This document shows, piece after piece, positions 16,060 through 24,309 of a stretch of 64,000 nt of DNA. This DNA comes from CAYRYU01 sp964428355. Lineage in GTDB: Bacteria; Muiribacteriota; Ozemobacteria; Ozemobacterales; Ozemobacteraceae. Each line of letters starts with the position of its first letter. The first letter of the stretch is position 1. The notes below the pieces were generated by a model. That model searched no databases and was not told the origin of the DNA. It saw only the letters and a list, made by a program, of their open reading frames with translations. The stretch covers positions 1 through 64,000 of the forward strand of contig CAYRYU010000008.1 in NCBI GenBank assembly GCA_964428355.1, read 5' to 3'. Both the position numbers and the translations under genes were made by a program.

Positions 16060-17157
16060 GTGACCGTATCGCCGATTTTCGCCGCGTACTACTATCCAGG
16101 GTGGCACCCCTGCCCCGTCCGGGATGCGGGGTTCCCCCCAGGCTGGTCGGAATGGGACCTGTTGTTTTCCGCGAAACCCGTCTTCGAGGGCCATGAACAG
16201 CCAAATATCCCGCTCTGGGGGCGCGAGGACGAATCTGACCCCTCGGTTTTCGAGCGCAAAATCGAGGCCGCCTCGAACCACGGAATCGATGTCCTGGTCT
16301 TCGCCTTCTACTGGTCTCGCGGAAAACGCTTGTTGGAGGGAGCTCTCGAAAGGGGTTTTCTCCGCGCCCGGAACCGAAAGAAGATCAGGTTCGCCCTCAT
16401 GTGGGCAAATCGCATGCCCCGGCGGGTTCTCCCGGTGAAACCCGGGGAACGTTCCCTGATCGACCCTTCGAGACTGGTGCATACCGATCCGGACGACTTT
16501 CTCGAGTTGATCCATCACCTCGGGGAGCGGTTCTTCGGCCGCGAGGAATACTTCCGGATCGACGGAAAGCCCTATTTCAGCATTTTCGATACCTCGTTCT
16601 TCCTGCGCCAGATGTCTCCCGAGACCGCCGGGAAGGCGATTGCGCGCGCCCGGGAAAAGAGTCCCGGTTCAGGTGGAACCGGCTTCCATCTGGGCGCCAT
16701 CGATCCCATACCGGTTTTCCGGCCCGTTCTGGCCCGAACCGGATTTGACAGCGTTACACACTATGTTTTTCTCCCCGAATGGAAAGGGCATCACATCCAG
16801 GACTTTTCGGAGGCCTCGGCGAAACGCGCTGAAGAATGGAAAACCTTCCGCCGGGAATGTGGCCTTCCCTACTTCCCATCCGTCAGCCCGGGTTGGGATG
16901 CCACTCCCCGTGGGGCCGAGTTCGGCCGGGAGAAACCGGGGCGGTATCCCTGGTCTCCGGTGGTTACCGGAAGGAGCCCGGAATCCTTCGAAATCGCCGT
17001 TCGCCGGGCGGTGTCCTACTCCCGGGCGGAAAACCCCGAAAATCCTCTGGTTTTCATCTCGTCCTGGAACGAATGGACCGAAGGCCATTATCTCGAACCC
17101 GACCTCCGATACGGTTTTCGCTGGCTCGAGGCGGTCCGTGGCGGCAGGCATGGATGA
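16060..17157 (+). CDS. WbsX/GH99-like glycan enzyme
   Basis: 365 residues, starting at GTG 16060 (no clear Shine-Dalgarno). The sequence has hallmarks of the WbsX / endo-alpha-mannosidase-like (GH99-related) family: AAYYYPGWH near the N-terminus, DVLVFAFYWSRGKRLLEGAL, FALMWANRMPRR, YFRIDGKPYFSIFD and the C-terminal ISSWNEWTEGHYLEPD, where the acidic residues sit in a (beta/alpha)8 active site. Family members are found in O-antigen and other surface-glycan loci. There is no signal peptide. It overlaps the radical-SAM gene by 8 bases, implying coupled translation. Confidence 0.88.
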   Translation: MTVSPIFAAYYYPGWHPCPVRDAGFPPGWSEWDLLFSAKPVFEGHEQPNIPLWGREDESDPSVFERKIEAASNHGIDVLVFAFYWSRGKRLLEGALERGFLRARNRKKIRFALMWANRMPRRVLPVKPGERSLIDPSRLVHTDPDDFLELIHHLGERFFGREEYFRIDGKPYFSIFDTSFFLRQMSPETAGKAIARAREKSPGSGGTGFHLGAIDPIPVFRPVLARTGFDSVTHYVFLPEWKGHHIQDFSEASAKRAEEWKTFRRECGLPYFPSVSPGWDATPRGAEFGREKPGRYPWSPVVTGRSPESFEIAVRRAVSYSRAENPENPLVFISSWNEWTEGHYLEPDLRYGFRWLEAVRGGRHG

Positions 17158-18052
17158 TCGTTGGCCCTTCTTCAGCGTCGATATCGAACTAACCAACGAA
17201 TGTGGGATCGCGTGCGCCTTCTGCCCAAGGAAGGCGATGTCGCGGCCCAGGGGATTCATGTCCATCGAAGCGCTCGAGCGGATCATCGGGAAACTGGGAT
17301 GGGCCGGCTCCCGGATCACGTTTTCTGGGATGGGAAACCCGCTCTTACACCCCGATTGGGAGGAAGCGGTCCGGATCGTTCACCGCCAGGGACTCTCTTC
17401 GGGTCTCGTTCTTCCCGCGGCCGGGATCGACCCCGCCACGATCGGGCGGCTCACCGGGAGCCCACCTTCGAGGCTGGAGATTTCTCTTCCGACCTGTGAT
17501 CCTGCCGCGTTTCCCAGACTTGTACCCATCGGGGATTTCGATACCACGATGGGGATGGTACGCAAGCTCACCGAAAACCTCCGGGGAAGGATCCCGATCA
17601 CGTTCGTGGCGGTCAGGACGGGGGAAAACCCCGGCGAGGAAATCGCCGCCCGGGAGTTCGCCCGATCCTTCGGGGTGCTCTGGCGTGTGGCTGCCTGTCA
17701 TTCCCGGGGCCGGAACCTTGAAGCCGAAAACCTTGTCACTTCGGCGAGCACGACCGGGGCTCGGTGCGGCTTGTTTTCTTTCCATTCATTCATCACCTGG
17801 GAAGGAAACCTCCTTGCCTGCTGCCACGATCTCGACGGATCGACGGTCCTGGGAAACCTTCTCAGGGATGACGTGAAAAGCCTGGCCATGGTGAAGACCG
17901 GAATGGTGGACGGGGGGATGCCTTTCCCGCTCTGTTCCCCTTGTGACGAGCCTGGAAAGGCTTTTCCGGCGGCTTCGGGGGCGTTCCCGGAAAGTGGAAA
18001 AGATGCCAGCCGGTTTCTGCGCCGTCTCGGGAAAACCCGGAAGCGGATCTGA
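17150..18052 (+). CDS. Radical SAM protein with SPASM-like C-terminus
   Basis: 300 residues. The radical-SAM cluster motif is C-x3-C-x2-C in NECGIACAFCPRKAMSR, followed by ITFSGMGNPLLHPDW, which matches the GGEP-like segment. The C-terminal third has further cysteines (RCGLFSFHSFITWEGNLLAC-C, and PLCSPC) in the order expected for a SPASM auxiliary Fe-S site. Such enzymes modify peptides, sugars or cofactors. The coupled WbsX-like neighbour points to a carbohydrate or surface-polymer substrate, which is inference. No small precursor peptide gene is evident beside it. Confidence 0.88.
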   Translation: MDDRWPFFSVDIELTNECGIACAFCPRKAMSRPRGFMSIEALERIIGKLGWAGSRITFSGMGNPLLHPDWEEAVRIVHRQGLSSGLVLPAAGIDPATIGRLTGSPPSRLEISLPTCDPAAFPRLVPIGDFDTTMGMVRKLTENLRGRIPITFVAVRTGENPGEEIAAREFARSFGVLWRVAACHSRGRNLEAENLVTSASTTGARCGLFSFHSFITWEGNLLACCHDLDGSTVLGNLLRDDVKSLAMVKTGMVDGGMPFPLCSPCDEPGKAFPAASGAFPESGKDASRFLRRLGKTRKRI

Positions 18053-18185
18053 AAGATCGATCGGGATACTGTTCCAAAGGACTGATGCAAGAGGCCTTTC
18101 CTCGGACCGTGCGGACATTTGTCCTTTGGTGTAGAATCTGATGGTTCCTTTCCTTGGGAACAATCTGACTATCTGGAGGAAAACC

Positions 18186-18398
18186 GTGAAAATCAGCGCC
18201 CGGAACACCATCAAAGGGAAGATCAAGAAGGTCGACCACGGAAGCGTCAACACCGAAGTGACCATCACGCTTCCAGGTGGTACCGAAATGGTATCGATCA
18301 TTACCAAGCAGTCAGCGGAAAACCTTGGACTCAAGAAAGGGAAGGTTGCCTACGCGATCATCAAAGCTTCAAACGTCATGATCGGAGTCGAGGAGTAA
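18186..18398 (+). CDS. Mop-domain (molbindin-like) oxyanion-binding protein
   Basis: 70 residues, the size of a stand-alone molbindin. The chain begins VKISARNTIKGKIKKVDHG and continues VNTEVTITLPGG and SENLGLKKGKVAYAIIKASN-type segments, the canonical Mop (TOBE-related) fold that binds molybdate or tungstate in oligomers. The GTG start at 18186 is preceded by GGAGGA at good spacing. It may buffer Mo/W for anaerobic oxidoreductases, but no molybdoenzyme is visible in the window. Confidence 0.92.
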   Translation: MKISARNTIKGKIKKVDHGSVNTEVTITLPGGTEMVSIITKQSAENLGLKKGKVAYAIIKASNVMIGVEE

Positions 18399-18408
18399 GG
18401 TCTCGGGC

Positions 18409-18999
18409 ATGGTTTTTCGCATGTCCGGAACCCGAAAGCCCTGCAGGGGACCCCATACCGTTACGACTTTTCGTTTCGGCAACGTCGCCCTGCAGTGGTT
18501 CATGGTTTCGTTTCTTTTCGCATCGGTGGCAGGAAATGCACTTTCCCCAGGGGCGGGGGTTCCCAACCCCCGCCGGTCCGAACCGGCCAACCACCTCCTG
18601 GATTCAATTCTGAAGAGGGTCCCGAAACCGCTTTCCCCACAGACTTTGCTGGAGATCAAGACCGCGGTCGGGCTTCTCGAACGTGAAGAAACCCGTTGTA
18701 TGGAGATTTTCCGCGATGGCCTGGAAACCATCACCGGATTGGTGCCCGAGTTCATCGCCGAGGATTCCGAGGATCACGATTTTTCCGACCCGTCTCTCGA
18801 TACGGAGTTGATCAGCCGTCTCGAAGGGCGGTTGGGCAGGTTCCTTTCCCCGGAGCAGATCCAGGGCTACAAGCGGCTCGAGAAGGACTGCCGGAATCTC
18901 CGGGCGAAGGCCGCCGACTCGTTGGCAAACACCATCTCCACCCTTTCCGGTCTTTCTCCCGCCGAAGCACGGAAGATCGTCGACGAAACACCGTTTTGA
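18409..18999 (+). CDS. Putative exported protein of unknown function
   Basis: 196 residues, 10 bases after the Mop gene. A late hydrophobic stretch (ALQWFMVSFLFASVAGNAL, residues ~27-45) could be a signal anchor; initiation downstream of the given ATG is possible, as the first 25 residues look irregular. The mature part is helical (TLLEIKTAVGLLEREETRC, then YKRLEKDCRNLRAKAADSL). No family recognised. It ends just ahead of the repeat-rich promoter region of the hydrogenase-like operon. Confidence 0.65.
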   Translation: MVFRMSGTRKPCRGPHTVTTFRFGNVALQWFMVSFLFASVAGNALSPGAGVPNPRRSEPANHLLDSILKRVPKPLSPQTLLEIKTAVGLLEREETRCMEIFRDGLETITGLVPEFIAEDSEDHDFSDPSLDTELISRLEGRLGRFLSPEQIQGYKRLEKDCRNLRAKAADSLANTISTLSGLSPAEARKIVDETPF

Positions 19000-19070
19000 C
19001 GGATCTCCCGCGGTCAGGGATGGATCATCCATTCCCGTCGCGGGCATTTGGTGCGTTGGTGCGAAGAGCA

Positions 19071-19122
19071 TTGACGGGTGCCCTTGACGGCGACCCTTGA
19101 CGGGTGTCCTTGACGGCGGGCC
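19071..19122. repeat. Four tandem 13-bp repeats carrying TTGACG
   Basis: TTGACGGGTGCCC, TTGACGGCGACCC, TTGACGGGTGTCC and TTGACGGCGGGCC are contiguous (19071-83, 84-96, 97-109, 110-122). Copies 1 and 3, and 2 and 4, are most alike. Each copy starts with a -35-like hexamer. They may be iterated regulator-binding sites or duplicated -35 elements for the operon that follows. Confidence 0.8.
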
Positions 19123-19139
19123 GAGTTTAGGTGTATAAG
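19110..19139 (+). promoter_or_regulatory. Putative promoter of the hydrogenase-like operon
   Basis: TTGACG of the last 13-bp repeat (19110-19115), an 18-base spacer and TATAAG (19134-19139). The predicted start near 19146 gives a leader of about 28 bases to the ATG at 19175. Because the -35 lies inside the repeat array, regulator binding there would directly affect polymerase. Confidence 0.55.
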
Positions 19140-19174
19140 AACCGCTCGTTTCCCCGTTGAACGGGATCCAGAAT

Positions 19175-21169
19175 ATGAACCTTACATACTTTTCCTGGTT
19201 CCTTCTTCTTGGGAGCGTTCTGGCCGGGTTCGTGCGAAATGACAAGTCGCGCCGTCCCCTGCAAGTGACAGCCGCCCTCCAGGCTGCTGCGAGCATCCTG
19301 ATGGTCTGGACGGGCCTGCGTGGAATGGCCGGGGTCACCTGGGAAGCCTTGTTGATTCCGGTTTCGGGGGTCCATGGGGTCTTCTTCGGACTGGACCGTC
19401 TGTCGGGGACATTCCTTTTCATTCTCGGAATCATCGGTTTCTCGGCATCGTGGTTTTCGGCCAGGTACCTGGAGCACTCCCTCGCGCGATGGAACTTCCA
19501 TTGGATTCCAATCCTTCAGGGATGTTTCCTGTTCTCCCTTTCGGGACTTTTCCTTTCCGCCAATGTCGTGACGTTCCTCCTCTTCTGGGAACTGATGGCT
19601 TTCTCCTCCTTCGGGCTGGTGGTCACAGAGTCCAAGTTTGAAACCGAGAGGCGGACAGGGTTCCTCTATCTCGTCATGAGCCATGTGGCCGCGCTTTTTC
19701 TCGCCATCGGGCTACTTTTCCCGTGCGCGGTTTCCGGGAGTCCCTCCTTCGCTTCTTGGGCGGCCACCCTGGCTGGTTTCTCCCTCAAGACCCGGTGGTT
19801 CGTCTACGCCTGCCTCCTGATCGGCTTTGGCACCAAGGCCGGGATGGTCCCGTTCCACGTCTGGCTTCCCCGGGCGCATCCGCAGGCCCCTTCCCACGTT
19901 TCCTCACTGATGTCGGGGGTGATGATCAAGACCGGAATCTACGGGCTCTTCCGTTTCCTGGTGGTTCCGGGCCTTCCGGTCGAGGAGGGTTGGGGGTGGC
20001 TGATCCTTTCGCTCGGCATGGTTTCCGCGCTTCTGGGCGTGCTGTATGCCTTGATCCAACACCATCTGAAAGCTCTTCTCGCATATCACAGCGTCGAGAA
20101 CATCGGCATAATTCTCCTCGGAATGGGCATGGGATTGATCTTCCGTTCTCACGGCCGCGAAGCCGAAGCCGTGATGGCCTTTTCAGCCAGTCTTTTCCAC
20201 ACGCTCAACCATGCCCTTTTCAAGGGACTTCTCTTCCTCGGTGCCGGAGCGGTGCAGGTAAGGACCGGTACGGGCCATCTCGATGAACTGGGAGGGGTGG
20301 CGAGGGCGATGCCCCTGGTTTCGGTGATGTTCTTCATCGGGGCGGCCTCCATTTCGGGTCTTCCTCCCACCAACGGGTTCGCGAGCGAGTGGATGGTCTA
20401 TCGGAGCCTGATCGCGGGGTTTCAGCTCCCGTCGATGGTCTGCAAGGTAGCGATGCCAATCCTGGCCGCACTTCTTGCCCTGACAGGGGCTCTGGCGGCG
20501 GGTTGCTTCGTGAAGGCTTTCGGGACGGTCTTCCTCGGGAAACCCCGCTCGGAATGGGGCAGCCGCGGGGACGACGGGGCAAGGCATCTTGCGAGAAGCA
20601 TGGCGGTCCTGGCCGGATTCTGCCTTCTTTTCGGGGTCGTTCCGGAGATCGTCACGGGCCCGATGGGTCAGGTCTTTTCCCCGCACCCTCCAGAGAATCT
20701 CGCTTCGGTTCCTCTTTCCTGGGTGACCGGTCTGGACGACCCGGTTCTTCCCCTGATGGTCCTTTCCTGTCTCGTTGCCGGAGTCGTTTTCGGATGGTTC
20801 CTCCTGGGCGGTATCTGGAGCCGGAAGGCGGTCGCCCGGGTCGGAACCTGGAACTGCGGAACGCCGCTCACGCCCCGGATGTCCTACACGGCATCCGCTT
20901 TCGCCGAGCCGTTCATGGTTTTCTTCTCGTTCCTTTTTGCCCCCCACAGGGACCTCCGCGACCACGGGACGAGCGCACCCCTCACCCCCGAGAAGATGAC
21001 CTACAAGGTCAGGACCCGGAAGTTCATCGAGGAGATCCTCTACAAGCCTGTCCTGGGTTTCTTCCTCGTTTCGTCGAGGCGTATGCAGCACATCCAGGCC
21101 GGCTCCCTGCACGGGTATCTGTTCGGCATGTTCCTTGTCGTCCTGATACTGCTGGTTTTCGGGAGATAG
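19175..21169 (+). CDS. hyfB: Antiporter-like membrane subunit of group-4 hydrogenase-related complex (HyfB-like)
   Basis: 664 residues, matching the length of HyfB/HycC-type subunits. About 16 hydrophobic helices follow the NuoL/Mrp-antiporter pattern: LLFWELMAFSSFGLVV, GTKAGMVPFHVWLPRAHPQAP with the conserved Lys/His region, and HTLNHALFKGLLFLGAGAV. The C-terminus has the HyfB-like extension with TWNCGTPLTPRMSYTASAFAEP. It should form part of an ion-translocating membrane arm. A TTG at 19157 is an alternative start, but neither has a strong Shine-Dalgarno. First gene of seven; it ends 2 bases before the next start. Confidence 0.92.
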   Translation: MNLTYFSWFLLLGSVLAGFVRNDKSRRPLQVTAALQAAASILMVWTGLRGMAGVTWEALLIPVSGVHGVFFGLDRLSGTFLFILGIIGFSASWFSARYLEHSLARWNFHWIPILQGCFLFSLSGLFLSANVVTFLLFWELMAFSSFGLVVTESKFETERRTGFLYLVMSHVAALFLAIGLLFPCAVSGSPSFASWAATLAGFSLKTRWFVYACLLIGFGTKAGMVPFHVWLPRAHPQAPSHVSSLMSGVMIKTGIYGLFRFLVVPGLPVEEGWGWLILSLGMVSALLGVLYALIQHHLKALLAYHSVENIGIILLGMGMGLIFRSHGREAEAVMAFSASLFHTLNHALFKGLLFLGAGAVQVRTGTGHLDELGGVARAMPLVSVMFFIGAASISGLPPTNGFASEWMVYRSLIAGFQLPSMVCKVAMPILAALLALTGALAAGCFVKAFGTVFLGKPRSEWGSRGDDGARHLARSMAVLAGFCLLFGVVPEIVTGPMGQVFSPHPPENLASVPLSWVTGLDDPVLPLMVLSCLVAGVVFGWFLLGGIWSRKAVARVGTWNCGTPLTPRMSYTASAFAEPFMVFFSFLFAPHRDLRDHGTSAPLTPEKMTYKVRTRKFIEEILYKPVLGFFLVSSRRMQHIQAGSLHGYLFGMFLVVLILLVFGR

Positions 21170-21171
21170 GC

Positions 21172-22104
21172 ATGAAGATCGCATTCCTCTTCCTGGTCAA
21201 GATCGCGGGGATTCTCCTGATCTCGCCTCTTTTCCAGGGAATGATCAAGCGTTACAAGGCGATCCTCCAAGGGCGGCAAGGCCCACCGCTCCTGCAACCC
21301 TATCGGGACTTCCGGAAGTTCCTTTCGAAGGAGCGGGTCGTCAGCACAGAAATCTCCTGGGTTTTCAACACCGCTCCGCTGCTGGCGTTCTCGGCAGTCC
21401 TTGTCGCGGCGTTGATGGTTCCCTGGCTCAATGGGGAGACCTGGGGGTTCCCCTCCGATCTCATCCTGTTCGTCTATCTCATGGCCATACCACGTTTCAT
21501 GTGCGCGTTGGCGGGACTCGATGCTTCGGGAGCATTCGGGGGAATGGCCAGTTCGAGGGAGATGGCGGTTTCCGCTCTCGTTGAGCCAGCCCTGCTCCTG
21601 TCGCTGCTGACACTTGCCCTTCCCGCCCATTCCCTAAGGCTGGATGTCATGCCCAGTTTCCGCGGAATAATGCCCATCGGGACTCCCGCGGGCCTTCTCG
21701 CCGGGCTTTCCCTTTTCATCGCCGTCATAGCCGAGGTCGGACGGATCCCGGTCGACAATCCCGACACCCACCTCGAGCTGACCATGATCCATGAGGGGAT
21801 GATCCTGGAGTATTCGGGGCCTCAGCTCGGCCTTCTCCACCTTGCCCATTGGGTGAAACAAGCCACCCTGTTTTTCCTGCTGGTCAACGGCTTCGCCCCC
21901 ATCGGAATGATCGGAACCGCCCTTGGAAGCGGGGTTCTGATCGGGATCGGGTGGTTCTCCGCGAAGCTGTTCCTTGGAGCCTGGCTTTTCGCACTTACCG
22001 AGTCGGCACTCGTGAAAATGAGGCTTTTCCAGATGATGGACCTTCTCGGGTTTTCCTTCGTGCTTTCGATAACGGCCCTGCTTTTCGTCGCCGTAGGAAT
22101 CTGA
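21172..22104 (+). CDS. hyfC: NuoH/HyfC-like membrane subunit
   Basis: 310 residues, eight hydrophobic helices. The family signature is clear: GMIKRYKAILQGRQGPPLLQP at the N-terminus (the cytoplasmic loop facing the catalytic arm), EVGRIPVDNPDTHLELTMIHE (acidic conserved loop) and EYSGPQL. In complex I and energy-converting hydrogenases this subunit joins the catalytic module to the antiporter-like subunits. The assigned start is the ATG at 21172, just after the HyfB-like stop. It is followed after 16 bases, including GAGGAGGA, by the HyfE-like gene. Confidence 0.95.
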   Translation: MKIAFLFLVKIAGILLISPLFQGMIKRYKAILQGRQGPPLLQPYRDFRKFLSKERVVSTEISWVFNTAPLLAFSAVLVAALMVPWLNGETWGFPSDLILFVYLMAIPRFMCALAGLDASGAFGGMASSREMAVSALVEPALLLSLLTLALPAHSLRLDVMPSFRGIMPIGTPAGLLAGLSLFIAVIAEVGRIPVDNPDTHLELTMIHEGMILEYSGPQLGLLHLAHWVKQATLFFLLVNGFAPIGMIGTALGSGVLIGIGWFSAKLFLGAWLFALTESALVKMRLFQMMDLLGFSFVLSITALLFVAVGI

Positions 22105-22120
22105 GGAGGATGGACACGGA

Positions 22121-22768
22121 ATGAATACCCCCCTGATCGAATGGATGGGAACCATCCTACTGCTGACAGGCTTCCTGACCGTTCTTTTCCGGCGGTTCTG
22201 GAACATCGTGGCGTGTTACCGGTACCAGTCCCTTGCGCTGGGCATCGTTATGATCACCTTCGCGGCCCGTGAGTCGACGTGGCACCTCTGGGCCGTGGCC
22301 GGAGTCACGATCCTGGTGAAGGTCATCCTGATTCCGCTCTGGCTGGGACGGGTTCTTCACGACGTTGCCGACCGGATGGAAGGGCGGGCCTACGTCGGGG
22401 CGGCTTTTTCCCTTTTCTCGGGGGCGGGCCTCCTGCTTCTTTCGCACGTGATCGCCGACAAGACCTATGCCGGGCCCGGCCCCTCCCATGCCGACGAACT
22501 GACTATTGCGCTTGCCCTTGTCCTCCTCGGGCTCTTCCAGATGATGACGCGGAAGAAGGCGATCAGCCAGATGATGGGCGTCCTTTTCATCGAGAACGCG
22601 GTAACCTTCGCAGGGCTTACCCTGACGGGAGGACTTCCCATCGTCATCGAGCTGGGAATCCTTTTCGATGTGCTGATCGGACTACTGATCATGAGCATCC
22701 TGGTTTTCCGGATCCAGGAGACCTTCGACTCGATAGACACCGATGAAATGACGATGCTGCACGGATAG
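22121..22768 (+). CDS. hyfE: HyfE-like (NuoK-containing) membrane subunit
   Basis: 215 residues, the normal HyfE size, with about seven hydrophobic helices. The C-terminal half carries a NuoK-like part (LLGLFQMMTRKKAISQMMGV, then LFIENAVTFAGLTLTGGLP with the membrane Glu) expected to lie in the proton path. GAGGAGGA precedes the ATG. It is 5 bases from the next gene. It belongs to the membrane arm of the complex. Confidence 0.92.
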   Translation: MNTPLIEWMGTILLLTGFLTVLFRRFWNIVACYRYQSLALGIVMITFAARESTWHLWAVAGVTILVKVILIPLWLGRVLHDVADRMEGRAYVGAAFSLFSGAGLLLLSHVIADKTYAGPGPSHADELTIALALVLLGLFQMMTRKKAISQMMGVLFIENAVTFAGLTLTGGLPIVIELGILFDVLIGLLIMSILVFRIQETFDSIDTDEMTMLHG

Positions 22769-22773
22769 AAGAA

Positions 22774-24309
22774 ATGCTGGATATTTTTCTCGGAACCCTG
22801 ACCGTCCTCTGCCTGATCGCCCTGCTGCCCCTTCCGAGGATACTTAGGGGGATCCTCGCCGCGCTCACCACCGGCCTGCTCTGGGGCCTCGGAGGCTGGA
22901 TTTCCCTCAAGGCGATCGGCGGAAACACCTTCTCCACGGCCGTGGGAATCCTCGAACTTGACGCGCTGGGTGGGTTCTTCCTTTTCGTTTTCTGCCTGGT
23001 GGGCGGGGCGGTCAGCCTCCACGTCTTCGGAGAACCCCAGCCACACGATGAGAAGGGTGAACCGGCTGTCCGGACAGGCTTGTTCCATGGTCTGACCCTG
23101 GCGTTCCTGCTGATCATGGCCCTGAGCCTTTGCACGCGGAACCTCGGGGTCACCTGGGTCTGTATCGAAGGCACAACACTCGTTTCCGCCCTTTTGATCG
23201 GCTTGAAGAAGCAGCGGGCCGCGGTCGAGGCTGCATGGAAGTACATCATCCTCTGCACCGTCGGGCTGTCGTTTTCCCTTTTCGGCCTTACCCTTCTGCT
23301 CCATGGTTTGTCCCAGGCGGGAAAGCCCGCCTCGCTCAACCCCGATGTGGTTTGCGGCTTCGCGTCTGGAATGCCGGTCCCGGTGCTGAAACTCGCCTTC
23401 ATCCTGATGTTCATCGGTTACGCCACCAAGGCGGGTTTTGCCCCCCTTCATTTCTGGCTTCCGGACGCGCACTCACAGGCTCCCGCCCCCACCAGCGCGT
23501 TGTTGTCGGCGGTCCTGCTCAACTGTTCGGTCTTCGCCATCCTCCGGATCCAGCAAATCATGGTGGCGGCTGGGCTGGGGCCCTATGTTCAAACATTCCT
23601 CACCGGATTCGGGATGATCTCGATCCTCCTGGCCTCGCTGTTTCTGCTGGTTCAACATGATCTGAAACGGATGCTGGCCTATTCGAGCATCGAACATCTC
23701 GGGCTGATTCTCATCGGAATGGGCATCGGGACCCGGATGGCGCTGTTCGCAGCGCTTCTCCATTTTCTGGGCCACTCCCTGTCCAAATCGCTGGCCTTTC
23801 TCTCGGCGGGCGAAATCGTCCGGGGCTTCCACTCACACGACATGAACAGGATGGTGGGTGTCTGGAAACGGCTTCCCTTCAGCGGAGCCCTGTTCGGACT
23901 ATCCATGTCCTCACTTTCCGGCCTGCCCCCCTTCCCGATCTTCTTTTCCGAACTCCTTCTGGTCTGGGCCGCTATCGCCGCGGGAAAGCCCTTTCTTGCG
24001 TTGGGGATCGCCGGCGCGCTCGCGATAGCCTTCGCGGGCCTTGCCTTCCATGGGACCCGGGTGGTCCTGGGCGAGGATCCTTTCCATCACCACCACGAGG
24101 ATTCCGGGAACATGCACCATGATTCCGGAAACCATGACGGGAAACATGGTCCCGATATGCTCATGGATTCACAGTCGGGAAGGATCTGGCGACGGACCGG
24201 GATGGGGGCGCTTTTCGTCTTTCTGATTTTTCTCCCTCTTGTCCTGACCCCCGACTTTTCCTCGTTCCTCCACCTCGTGGTTTCGGCGATCAGGGGAGGC
24301 CCCAATTGA
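22774..24309 (+). CDS. hyfF: Second antiporter-like subunit (HyfF-like) with a His-rich loop
   Basis: 511 residues, about 14 hydrophobic helices. The antiporter core is visible: FIGYATKAGFAPLHFWLPDA with Lys and His, LLVQHDLKRMLAYSSIEHLG and LSGLPPFPIFFSE. A notable insertion (about residues 430-460) is extremely His-rich: it starts DPFHHHHEDSGNMHHDSG and runs on with more His before the last helix. The ribosome-binding site is weak and expression is probably coupled. Its stop overlaps the next TTG start (TTGA). Only two antiporter-like subunits are present here, against three in E. coli Hyf. Confidence 0.92.
   Translation: MLDIFLGTLTVLCLIALLPLPRILRGILAALTTGLLWGLGGWISLKAIGGNTFSTAVGILELDALGGFFLFVFCLVGGAVSLHVFGEPQPHDEKGEPAVRTGLFHGLTLAFLLIMALSLCTRNLGVTWVCIEGTTLVSALLIGLKKQRAAVEAAWKYIILCTVGLSFSLFGLTLLLHGLSQAGKPASLNPDVVCGFASGMPVPVLKLAFILMFIGYATKAGFAPLHFWLPDAHSQAPAPTSALLSAVLLNCSVFAILRIQQIMVAAGLGPYVQTFLTGFGMISILLASLFLLVQHDLKRMLAYSSIEHLGLILIGMGIGTRMALFAALLHFLGHSLSKSLAFLSAGEIVRGFHSHDMNRMVGVWKRLPFSGALFGLSMSSLSGLPPFPIFFSELLLVWAAIAAGKPFLALGIAGALAIAFAGLAFHGTRVVLGEDPFHHHHEDSGNMHHDSGNHDGKHGPDMLMDSQSGRIWRRTGMGALFVFLIFLPLVLTPDFSSFLHLVVSAIRGGPN

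Noticed and set aside
19071..19122. CRISPR-like array
   Set aside because: Units are 13 bp with no spacers; it is a simple tandem repeat. No other CRISPR or cas signal is in the window.
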